Source: Ferruginibacter sp. (GTDB taxonomy: Bacteria; Bacteroidota; Bacteroidia; Chitinophagales; Chitinophagaceae). From it: DNA of 6,625 nt. Where the stretch lies: positions 1-6,625 of the forward strand of contig JAURKN010000084.1 in assembly GCA_030831725.1 (NCBI GenBank), written 5' to 3'. The stretch's first letter is position 1, and each line of letters begins with the position of its first letter. Positions 1 to 5,041 of the stretch are shown here, in pieces. The position numbers and the translations under genes were made by a program. The notes under the pieces are model-generated. The model saw only the letters and a list, made by a program, of their open reading frames with translations. It ran no database searches and was not told where the DNA came from.

Positions 1-647
1 TGATGGTCGTAGGTATGGGTGGCGTAGGTTCATTTGCCGCTGAATTCATTTGCAGAAGCGGAGTCGGCATCATGACCATCATAGACGGAGATGTGGTAGA
101 TCCTACGAACAGAAACAGACAACTTCCCGCGCTTGCCACAAACCATGGTGTTTCCAAAGCAGACATCATGGCGGAGCGATTAAAAGCCATCAATCCAGAA
201 CTCACGCTCAACGTAATCAAGGCATTCGTAAATCCGGAGATGGTGGAAGATTTGTTGAAACAGAAGCCCGACTATCTGGTAGATGCCATCGACAGCATCA
301 CACCCAAACTCACTTTTTTAAGAATAGCATACAACAGTGGCATCCCTTTGGTCAGCAGCATGGGAGCCGGCGCCAAACTGGACCCTACCCGATTAAAAGT
401 GGTTGATATTTCAAAAACATACAATTGTCCGTTTGCGCAACAAGTCAGAAAAAATTTAAAGAAAGAAAATATCTACAAAGGAATCAAAACCGTTTTCTCC
501 CCTGAGAACCCGATGAAAGAAAGTTTGATGCTCACCGACGGAAAGAATTATAAGAAATCCGCCTATGGCACAATCTCTTATTTACCCGCCACCTTTGGCG
601 CTGTGGCGGCTTCTGTAGTAATCAGAGATCTGATAAAATTGAAATGA
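1..647 (+). CDS. tcdA: tRNA threonylcarbamoyladenosine dehydratase TcdA (5'-truncated)
   Basis: This is a ThiF/MoeB/E1-like ATP-dependent enzyme. TcdA (CsdL/YgdL) cyclises t6A at position 37 of ANN-decoding tRNAs to ct6A in the cytoplasm. The readable 214 residues begin directly at the Rossmann strand and nucleotide loop VVGMGGVG (residues 2-9). Next come IIDGDVVDPTN and the adenylation motif NRNRQ (27-40), VDAIDS (93-98), and the TcdA-typical SSMGAGAKLDP (118-128). C142 in NCPFAQQVRK and the terminal YGTISYLPATFG (188-199) follow. Roughly 20-30 N-terminal residues expected for the family lie before base 1, so the ATG at base 3 is internal. MoeB and ThiF are excluded by the missing CxxC zinc pairs and by the TcdA-type C-terminus. 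The stop is TGA at 645-647. The next gene begins 54 bases later, and I see no strong terminator between them. Confidence 0.9.
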   Translation, partial: MVVGMGGVGSFAAEFICRSGVGIMTIIDGDVVDPTNRNRQLPALATNHGVSKADIMAERLKAINPELTLNVIKAFVNPEMVEDLLKQKPDYLVDAIDSITPKLTFLRIAYNSGIPLVSSMGAGAKLDPTRLKVVDISKTYNCPFAQQVRKNLKKENIYKGIKTVFSPENPMKESLMLTDGKNYKKSAYGTISYLPATFGAVAASVVIRDLIKLK

Positions 648-672
648 TATCATGTGGATTAAAGAAAATCCT

Positions 673-680
673 TAACTTTA
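673..680 (+). promoter_or_regulatory. weak candidate -7 element before the lipoprotein-pdxJ pair
   Basis: TAACTTTA matches the Bacteroidota -7 consensus TAnnTTTG at all fixed positions except the last. It lies 21 bases before the lipoprotein ATG at 702, which would leave a short leader. No clear TTG-type -33 box is seen 19-21 bases upstream. A small inverted repeat, GGATT/AATCC (656-660 and 667-671), sits just before it and could be a weak end for tcdA. One mismatch in an AT-rich spacer makes this tentative. Confidence 0.25.
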
Positions 681-701
681 TTTCTACTAACCCCCAACCA
701 C

Positions 702-845
702 ATGAAACAATTGATAAACAGAAATCCTGCTGGATTGCTTTTCACTTTCGTGTTTTTAACCTTCTTCATTCTTTCCTTAAGTTCATGCGTACGCAACGGA
801 TATGGATGTAAAGGACGATCCAGATACATCACCCGAGTACGCTGA
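702..845 (+). CDS. 47-residue putative lipoprotein, function unknown
   Basis: This short frame runs from ATG 702 to TGA 843-845. It encodes a lysine/arginine-containing N-terminus (MKQLINRN), a hydrophobic core (about residues 11-26, LLFTFVFLTFFIL), and a lipobox LSSC whose cysteine is residue 29. The expected mature peptide is only 19 residues: it starts with the lipidated cysteine, has a second cysteine at 36 in NGYGCKG, and ends in the basic stretch ITRVR. Lipidation and membrane anchoring follow from the signal type; outer-membrane placement is inference. The stop is followed by one base and then the pdxJ ATG, so the two are probably cotranscribed and perhaps translationally coupled. No Shine-Dalgarno is seen before 702, as is usual in this phylum. 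Short lipoproteins of this shape are common in Bacteroidota, but I do not recognise a named family. It is easily missed because of its length. Confidence 0.72.
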   Translation: MKQLINRNPAGLLFTFVFLTFFILSLSSCVRNGYGCKGRSRYITRVR

Positions 846-846
846 C

Positions 847-1578
847 ATGACCCGACTTTCCGTAAACATCAATAAGCTTGCCACCCTCAGAAACGCAAGA
901 GGCGGCAATAATCCGGATATTGTTCTTGCTGCAAAAGATATAGAACGATTCGGAGCGGATGGGATTACGGTTCATCCAAGACCGGATGAAAGACATATTC
1001 GCTATGCGGATGTTTTTGAATTAAAAAAAATACTGACTACCCCATTCAACATTGAAGGCAATCCGGTTGAAAATAAATTCATCGATCTGGTTTCGGAAAT
1101 TTGCCCTGAACAAGTTACACTGGTACCCGACGCTTCTCTTCAGCTTACGAGCGATCATGGATGGGATACCGTAAGACATGCAGCATTTCTCAAAAAAACA
1201 ATTTCACACTTCACATCACTCGGCATAAAAGTTTCCATTTTTGTCGACCCTGTTTCAGACATCATTCTTGCTGCAAAAGATACCGGAACCCATAGAATCG
1301 AATTATATACTGAATCTTATGCCAAAAAGTTCGCTTTAGGGGAAAGGGATGCTGCTGTTTCAGATTATAAAACCGCATACGAATTGGCAATGTTACTTGG
1401 TTTGGAAGTGAATGCAGGCCATGACTTGGATCTCAAAAATCTAGGGTATTTTTCTGAACATTTACCCAACTTGCATGAGGTTTCCATCGGGCACGCATTG
1501 ATTTGTGATTCGATTTATTATGGCTTGGAAAATACGGTACAGTTATACAAAAGGCAGCTTGGAAAAGCTGCCTTGTAA
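847..1578 (+). CDS. pdxJ: pyridoxine 5'-phosphate synthase PdxJ
   Basis: PdxJ condenses 1-deoxy-D-xylulose 5-phosphate with 3-amino-2-oxopropyl phosphate to pyridoxine 5'-phosphate, the last ring-forming step of the DXP-dependent vitamin B6 pathway. It is a cytosolic (beta/alpha)8 barrel. From ATG 847 the protein has 243 residues, the family's usual length. It opens with TRLSVNINKLATLRNARGG (N7, R18), followed by GADGITVHPRPDERHI (H43, R45, H50), FNIEGNP (E70), IELYTESYA (E152), NAGHDL (H192) and the phosphate-binding SIGHALI. These match E. coli residues H45, R47, H50, E72, E153 and H193. An in-frame ATG at 802 would add 15 unrelated residues lying over the lipoprotein frame. I reject it because homology begins at MTRLSVNIN and 847 sits one base after the upstream stop. 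The final codons form the stem-loop described separately. Confidence 0.96.
   Translation: MTRLSVNINKLATLRNARGGNNPDIVLAAKDIERFGADGITVHPRPDERHIRYADVFELKKILTTPFNIEGNPVENKFIDLVSEICPEQVTLVPDASLQLTSDHGWDTVRHAAFLKKTISHFTSLGIKVSIFVDPVSDIILAAKDTGTHRIELYTESYAKKFALGERDAAVSDYKTAYELAMLLGLEVNAGHDLDLKNLGYFSEHLPNLHEVSIGHALICDSIYYGLENTVQLYKRQLGKAAL
1551..1574 (-). terminator. hairpin between convergent genes, likely terminator of the minus-strand unit
   Basis: AAGGCAGCTT (1551-1560) and AAGCTGCCTT (1565-1574) form a perfect 10-bp stem around a GGAA loop. Read on the minus strand, the hairpin begins 27 bases past the TlpA-family stop and runs into TTTTGTATAA, a short U-rich tail, so it is a plausible intrinsic terminator for that gene. 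On the plus strand the tail is GTAAGAATG, without a U-run, so pdxJ would get a 3'-end hairpin but not a canonical terminator. The stem also encodes the last residues of PdxJ (QLGKAAL). Confidence 0.6.
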
Positions 1579-1601
1579 GAATGTAAATATATCTGAACAA
1601 A

Positions 1602-2684
1602 TCACTTTAATATACTCTCCAGTTTCGCTTCCAAAGCCGCGCCTCTTAGGTTTTTTGCGATAACGACTCCATTAGGATCAATAAGAAAATTTTGAGGAAT
1701 ACTTGTGATTCCAAATTGCTGCGAAACCGCATTGCTCCATCCTTTCAGATCACTCAATTGAGTCCAGATGAGCCCATCTTTTTTGATGGCTTCCAGCCAA
1801 GGTGATTTGGTTTTATCCAACGATATACCCAGCACAGTAAAATTTTTGTTTTTGTATTTGTTGAATGCGGCAACCACATTTGGGTTTTCTCCGCGGCATG
1901 GACCACACCAACTTGCCCAGAAATCAATCAAAACATATTTGCCACGGAAGGATTTGATATTTACCATTTTACCATTCACGTCCTCCTGCTCGAAATCAGC
2001 TATCACTTTACCCATTGGGTCTCTTCTCGCTTCATCCACCTGCTGACCTACATACTCACCAATTGGAGATTTTTTCACTTCCGGAGTAAGTCCTGAATAC
2101 AATTTTTCCATCAATCCGTTATCACCGGTAACCTGATGAATTCTAAAAATGGCAAGCGGTGCGATATAAGAGTTTCTTTTGTTTTGTAAGAAATTCAACA
2201 ATGCCTGCACACACTGACGAATCATTTCGGGATCTTTTGCGCCATCTTGTTGAAACAAAGACTCATAGGGCTTGGTCACATTGCTGTATTCTATGAAATC
2301 GTTATGGCTTGCTGATCCAGTAACCAAAGTTTGCTCAGGGCGATCTTTGGTGATATTCACCATAACATTGCTGTTGTCTAAAAATAAGGGAATGAAATTG
2401 GGCGACTTATCAAAAACCAACAATTTGAAATCAGGCACACTCAATTTTCCTGACAGTTCAAACTTTCCTCCGGATACAGTGGTGGTAGCTTCAGCTGCAC
2501 GATTATTGCCATTCAATAGGTCTACGACAGTACCATCAGCATATCCATTGGCTACACCATTTATTTTGTAGCCATCAGCTTGAACCTTTACCTCCTTTTC
2601 TTCTGATGGAATAGTGTTTTTTTGATCTTGTGCATAGGATAATACAGGGAAAGCCAAAATCACTAAGAAACTTATCTTAAACAT
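1602..2684 (-). CDS. TlpA-family periplasmic thiol:disulfide oxidoreductase with DUF4369-like N-terminus
   Basis: This 360-residue exported thioredoxin-fold protein has a Sec signal peptide (residues 1-18, hydrophobic core ISFLVILAFPVL, likely cleavage SYA|Q). A beta-rich region at about 38-125 (INGVANGYADGTVVDLLN, GGKFELSGKL, FIPLFLDNSNVMVNI) resembles DUF4369 of Bacteroidota TlpA proteins. A helical linker (about 126-225) follows, then a C-terminal AhpC/TSA-like thioredoxin domain. That domain carries FRGKYVLIDFWASWCGPC, with redox cysteines C260 and C263, and the cis-proline at ITSIP (P330). Such proteins typically reduce disulfides in the periplasm, for example in cytochrome c maturation or respiratory/stress contexts; the substrate here cannot be told. 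Start at 2684 is set by the signal peptide. It lies 72 bases after trpF with no clear terminator between, so readthrough is possible. It has no obvious functional tie to the trp genes. Confidence 0.9.
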   Translation of the reverse strand: MFKISFLVILAFPVLSYAQDQKNTIPSEEKEVKVQADGYKINGVANGYADGTVVDLLNGNNRAAEATTTVSGGKFELSGKLSVPDFKLLVFDKSPNFIPLFLDNSNVMVNITKDRPEQTLVTGSASHNDFIEYSNVTKPYESLFQQDGAKDPEMIRQCVQALLNFLQNKRNSYIAPLAIFRIHQVTGDNGLMEKLYSGLTPEVKKSPIGEYVGQQVDEARRDPMGKVIADFEQEDVNGKMVNIKSFRGKYVLIDFWASWCGPCRGENPNVVAAFNKYKNKNFTVLGISLDKTKSPWLEAIKKDGLIWTQLSDLKGWSNAVSQQFGITSIPQNFLIDPNGVVIAKNLRGAALEAKLESILK

Positions 2685-2756
2685 ATGTTTGAAATTGAAG
2701 TTGGTGCAAAATACAGATTATTGGGCTTTTTTCATATCAAAGGCCAGACATTAACA

Positions 2757-3434
2757 TTAATTAACGACCTGATTGACCGCCCTCATAAACGAAAGCACCA
2801 TGGCCGTATCCTTAATACCTGGCTCTTTATCGAAATGTCCATCCAAATCAACCCCAATAAAATCAGGATGTTTAAATGAATGTATTCGTTGTGCATCCAT
2901 GGGCTTAAGCCCAGAGCCCCCGATGAAAAAAGGTTTTTCTATATGGGCTTGTTCTAAAAAATTCCAATTGAAAGCTGAAGTTATTCCCCCTCTGTTGCCG
3001 GGTATTGAGGCATCCAGTATGTAATAGTCGCATACATCATCATATTGATTGATAAATGCGCTCAAATGTTTTTCTTGATCCTGGTCTAGCAAAATCTTTT
3101 TTATGACCACAATGTCATCGTTGAGGGATTGACAAAGGTCTGGAGATTCATTTCCATTAAGCTGAACCAAGTCTAACCCGTATTCCAAAATCATCTCCCT
3201 GATGAAATCCAAACTTTGATTGTAGAAAACGCCAACTTTTTTAATGTCCACATCAGCATATTTCAAATCCATTGGTTTAAGCCTGTCGACAATCAGATTT
3301 GAAGAACCGTTTCTAAAATCAAAACCGGCAAAATCAACCAACATTTTATCCAATTCACGGAGTTGATCGAGGCAGGTAATGCCACATACTTTTACCATCA
3401 TAGACCTAGTGGAAAGTATGCGCGGCTTTATCAT
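2757..3434 (-). CDS. trpF: phosphoribosylanthranilate isomerase TrpF
   Basis: TrpF carries out the third dedicated step of tryptophan synthesis, the Amadori rearrangement of N-(5'-phosphoribosyl)anthranilate to CdRP, in the cytosol. From 3434 the product is 225 residues. The first barrel strand VKVCGIT holds the catalytic cysteine (C17). DLVQLNGNES replaces the usual QLHG motif with QLNG. ILDASIPGNRGG holds the general-acid aspartate (D141). The phosphate-binding ends are FIGGSGLKP and VDLDGHFDKEPGIKD. Start choice is uncertain: ATG 3434 has AGGAG (3449-3453) upstream at a long 14-base spacing and sits 22 bases past trpG. ATG 3401 or 3398 would begin right at the first barrel strand, as in most TrpF proteins. 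ATG 3494 would overlap trpG and is unlikely. It follows tal and trpG in one direction. The family and function are secure; the start is not. Confidence 0.92.
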   Translation of the reverse strand: MIKPRILSTRSMMVKVCGITCLDQLRELDKMLVDFAGFDFRNGSSNLIVDRLKPMDLKYADVDIKKVGVFYNQSLDFIREMILEYGLDLVQLNGNESPDLCQSLNDDIVVIKKILLDQDQEKHLSAFINQYDDVCDYYILDASIPGNRGGITSAFNWNFLEQAHIEKPFFIGGSGLKPMDAQRIHSFKHPDFIGVDLDGHFDKEPGIKDTAMVLSFMRAVNQVVN

Positions 3435-3456
3435 GTTGTGAAAGTTATCTCCTAAA

Positions 3457-4026
3457 TTATGAAAAAATCCAATTTGAAATGATTTTTTCTCCATCTGGCG
3501 TCAAGATACTTTCCGGATGGTATTGTATTCCGACAACATCAAGGGTTTTGTGTCTGATGCTCATGATATTTCCATCTGCGTCTTTTGCGGTTATCCCCAT
3601 GGATTCAGGAAGTGTTTGTGGATCAATCACCCAACTATGGTATCTGCCAGCCTGTAGTGGGAATGTCAGGTTCTTGTAAATGGGATCTTGAGTTCCAGAA
3701 GCATATATTTCTGAAGAAACACCATGAAAAACCCCATTCAAATTGATAAGCTTTGCTCCGAAAACCTCACCTATCGCCTGATGTCCCAGACAGACACCAA
3801 GGATCGGCATTTTATCGCAGGCGTATTGTATCACTTGCTTCAGTAGCCCAGCTTGATCCGGAAGACCGGGACCGGGTGACAAAATCAGACGATCATATTG
3901 ATGAATATCTTCCAAACTGAACTGATCATTAAACACCACAGTAACCCTTTCACCTATGATTTTTTCAGCAAGGTGAACCAAGTTGTACGTGAATGAATCG
4001 TAATTGTCAATTATCAGAATCCGCAT
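3457..4026 (-). CDS. trpG: anthranilate synthase component II (glutamine amidotransferase) TrpG/PabA
   Basis: This class I glutamine amidotransferase releases ammonia from glutamine and passes it to TrpE, making anthranilate from chorismate. In some bacteria the same subunit also serves PabB for 4-aminobenzoate. The start MRILIIDNYDSFTYNL (ATG 4024-4026) gives 189 residues, the normal stand-alone length. Visible motifs are LSPGPGLP (oxyanion region, 49-56), GVCLGHQAIGE with nucleophile C79, GRYHSWV (128-133), and the His-Glu of the triad in IQYHPES (H170, E172). The frame stays open to 4164, but those 46 residues lie over the end of tal and resemble nothing. It is 38 bases after tal and 22 before trpF. 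No trpE or pabB partner is in the window, so trp versus folate use cannot be settled from TrpG alone. The trpF neighbour favours trp. Confidence 0.93.
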   Translation of the reverse strand: MRILIIDNYDSFTYNLVHLAEKIIGERVTVVFNDQFSLEDIHQYDRLILSPGPGLPDQAGLLKQVIQYACDKMPILGVCLGHQAIGEVFGAKLINLNGVFHGVSSEIYASGTQDPIYKNLTFPLQAGRYHSWVIDPQTLPESMGITAKDADGNIMSIRHKTLDVVGIQYHPESILTPDGEKIISNWIFS

Positions 4027-4064
4027 TGGATCTGTTTTGGATTGGAAGGAACGATCAGGATAGT

Positions 4065-4718
4065 CTATGCGAACTTCTTCGCATCTTCCAAAAACTTGGC
4101 TAATCCGATATCTGTCAAAGGATGTTTCAGTAACCCAAGTATGGAATCGAGTGGACAAGTACAAACATCAGCTCCCGCTTCAGCACATTTTATGATGTGA
4201 TTTGGATTTCTGATGGAAGCAGCAAGAATTTCTGTTTTGAAGCCCTGAATGCTGAAAATATTGCTGAGTTGATGAATAAGCTCAATACCATCCCAACCGC
4301 TATCGTCTATTCTTCCAATAAATGGTGAAACATATGTCGCACCCGCTTTTGCGGCAAGAATGGCCTGACCTGCGGAAAAAATCAAAGTACAGTTGGTTCT
4401 GATTCCGTTTTCAGAAAACCATTTTATAGCCTTGATGCCATCTTTGATCAATGGCACTTTTACCACGATATTTTCATGAATCGCGGCAAGCTTTTTCCCT
4501 TCAGCAACCATTCCTTCAAAATCAGTAGAAATCACTTCCGCGCTGATATCTCCATCAACCATCTCACAAATGGTTTTGTAGTGATTCATAACCGCTTGTT
4601 CGCCGCTGATTCCCTCTTTGGCCATCAGTGATGGATTTGTAGTAACTCCATCCAGAATACCGAGTTCATTAGCTTCACGGATTTGATTCAGATTGGCAGT
4701 GTCGATAAAGAATTTCAT
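4065..4718 (-). CDS. tal: small-type transaldolase (TalC/MipB subfamily)
   Basis: Transaldolase moves a dihydroxyacetone unit between fructose 6-phosphate/erythrose 4-phosphate and sedoheptulose 7-phosphate/glyceraldehyde 3-phosphate, in the non-oxidative pentose phosphate pathway in the cytosol. From ATG 4716-4718 the product has 217 residues, the length of the short single-barrel subfamily. Motifs are MKFFIDTANL (1-10), GVTTNPSLMAKEG (24-36), IVVKVPL with Schiff-base lysine K87, NCTLIFSAGQAI (109-120), YVSPFIGRIDD (129-139) and ILAASIRN (164-171). E. coli fructose-6-phosphate aldolase has Gln59 (FAQVMA) and Tyr131 (APYVNR); this protein has Glu61 (SAEVIS) and Phe133 (SPFIGR). Those choices point to transaldolase rather than F6P aldolase. 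An 18-residue upstream extension (to 4772) lacks family similarity. It is the first gene of the tal-trpG-trpF run. Confidence 0.93.
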   Translation of the reverse strand: MKFFIDTANLNQIREANELGILDGVTTNPSLMAKEGISGEQAVMNHYKTICEMVDGDISAEVISTDFEGMVAEGKKLAAIHENIVVKVPLIKDGIKAIKWFSENGIRTNCTLIFSAGQAILAAKAGATYVSPFIGRIDDSGWDGIELIHQLSNIFSIQGFKTEILAASIRNPNHIIKCAEAGADVCTCPLDSILGLLKHPLTDIGLAKFLEDAKKFA

Positions 4719-4797
4719 GCTGTTGCGATTTTGTATGATGATGAATGAATATGAAAAAAATCGTTGATGCAAGCAAATATTTAATGCTCAAGCCGGG

Positions 4798-4805
4798 CAA
4801 AGATA
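4798..4805 (-). promoter_or_regulatory. candidate -7 promoter element for tal-trpG-trpF
   Basis: Read on the minus strand, TATCTTTG fits TAnnTTTG, the Bacteroidota -7 consensus, exactly. It would start a transcript near 4792, with a leader of about 70 bases before the tal ATG. No TTG lies at the ideal 19-21 spacing; the nearest is 14 bases upstream. The leader has a T7 run but no long GC stem before it, and I see no tryptophan-rich leader peptide, so attenuation is not supported. Confidence 0.42.
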
Positions 4806-4863
4806 AAGCAGAATGATTTCAAGTTTTTCCCGATTCAGAAAGACTTATGAACATGTATAGAAT

Positions 4864-4884
4864 AAAAAATGGCAAGTTACTTAC
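4864..4884 (-). terminator. 3' end and U-tract of the SRP RNA gene
   Basis: On the minus strand ACTTGCC is followed by A and six T residues (4869-4864). ACUUGCC pairs with GGCAAGU at the RNA's 5' end, closing the outer SRP helix. A small local alternative stem, GUAAG-UAA-CUUGC, also ends at the U-run. Either would act as a Rho-independent stop that defines the RNA 3' end and separates it from tal. Confidence 0.55.
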
Positions 4885-4964
4885 ATCGCACCGCTCAACC
4901 ATCTACCCTTGCTACCTTCCGGTCCTGGGGGAGTTCAACAGGAGCTGGTCGTATAAGACTTGCC
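4871..4964 (-). ncRNA. ffs: signal recognition particle RNA (bacterial small SRP RNA, 4.5S type)
   Basis: The SRP RNA binds Ffh and targets nascent membrane and exported proteins to FtsY and SecYEG. The Ffh-binding apical hairpin is plain on the minus strand: CCCCCAGGACCGGAAGGTAG followed by CAAGGG. It has the GGAA tetraloop (complement of 4917-4920), the CC/GG stem, and the asymmetric loops AGGA and UAGCA. The rest of the rod folds by eye. GGCAAGU (4964-4958) pairs with ACUUGCC (4877-4871), CUUAUA (4957-4952) with UGUAAG (4885-4880), and CGACC (4951-4947) with GGUUG (4900-4896). This gives about 94 nucleotides, the size of the small bacterial form without Alu domain. The ends are set by the -7 element five bases upstream and the U-tract downstream, so they are good to a few bases. 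No protein gene lies on it. Confidence 0.9.
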
Positions 4965-4968
4965 GGTG

Positions 4969-4976
4969 CAAATATA
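4969..4976 (-). promoter_or_regulatory. -7 promoter element of the SRP RNA gene
   Basis: Minus-strand TATATTTG is an exact TAnnTTTG match. It ends five bases before the first nucleotide of the outer SRP helix (4964), the spacing expected for a -7 box. No convincing TTG-type -33 box is seen 19-21 bases upstream. The placement agrees independently with the folded RNA 5' end, which strengthens both calls. Confidence 0.65.
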
Positions 4977-5041
4977 GGCATTTTGATTCGAAATGGATAT
5001 TGAACTTTGATATGATTTTAAACAACCAGCTTGCCATCAGA

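Noticed and set aside
802..846. Upstream in-frame ATG that would extend PdxJ by 15 residues
   Set aside because: The added residues match nothing in PdxJ, which conventionally begins at MTRLSVNIN, and they lie over the lipoprotein frame. The start at 847 fits.
2685..2879. Plus-strand frame starting at the CATATG palindrome opposite the TlpA start
   Set aside because: It is a by-product of the palindrome. It runs antisense across the spacer and the trpF end and shows no protein features.
4027..4164. N-terminal extension of TrpG
   Set aside because: The 46 extra residues overlap the tal 3' end. TrpG homology starts exactly at MRILIIDNYDSFTYNL.
4726..4763. Inverted repeat CGATTTT/AAAATCG in the tal leader as attenuator or operator
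   Set aside because: It has only 7 AT-rich pairs with a 24-base loop, no alternative stem and no leader peptide, so it is within chance.
4888..4969. GCACCG/CGGTGC pairing as the outer SRP helix
   Set aside because: The 5' arm falls on and next to the TATATTTG promoter box, so it is probably not transcribed. The GGCAAGU/ACUUGCC helix agrees with the promoter and the U-tract.
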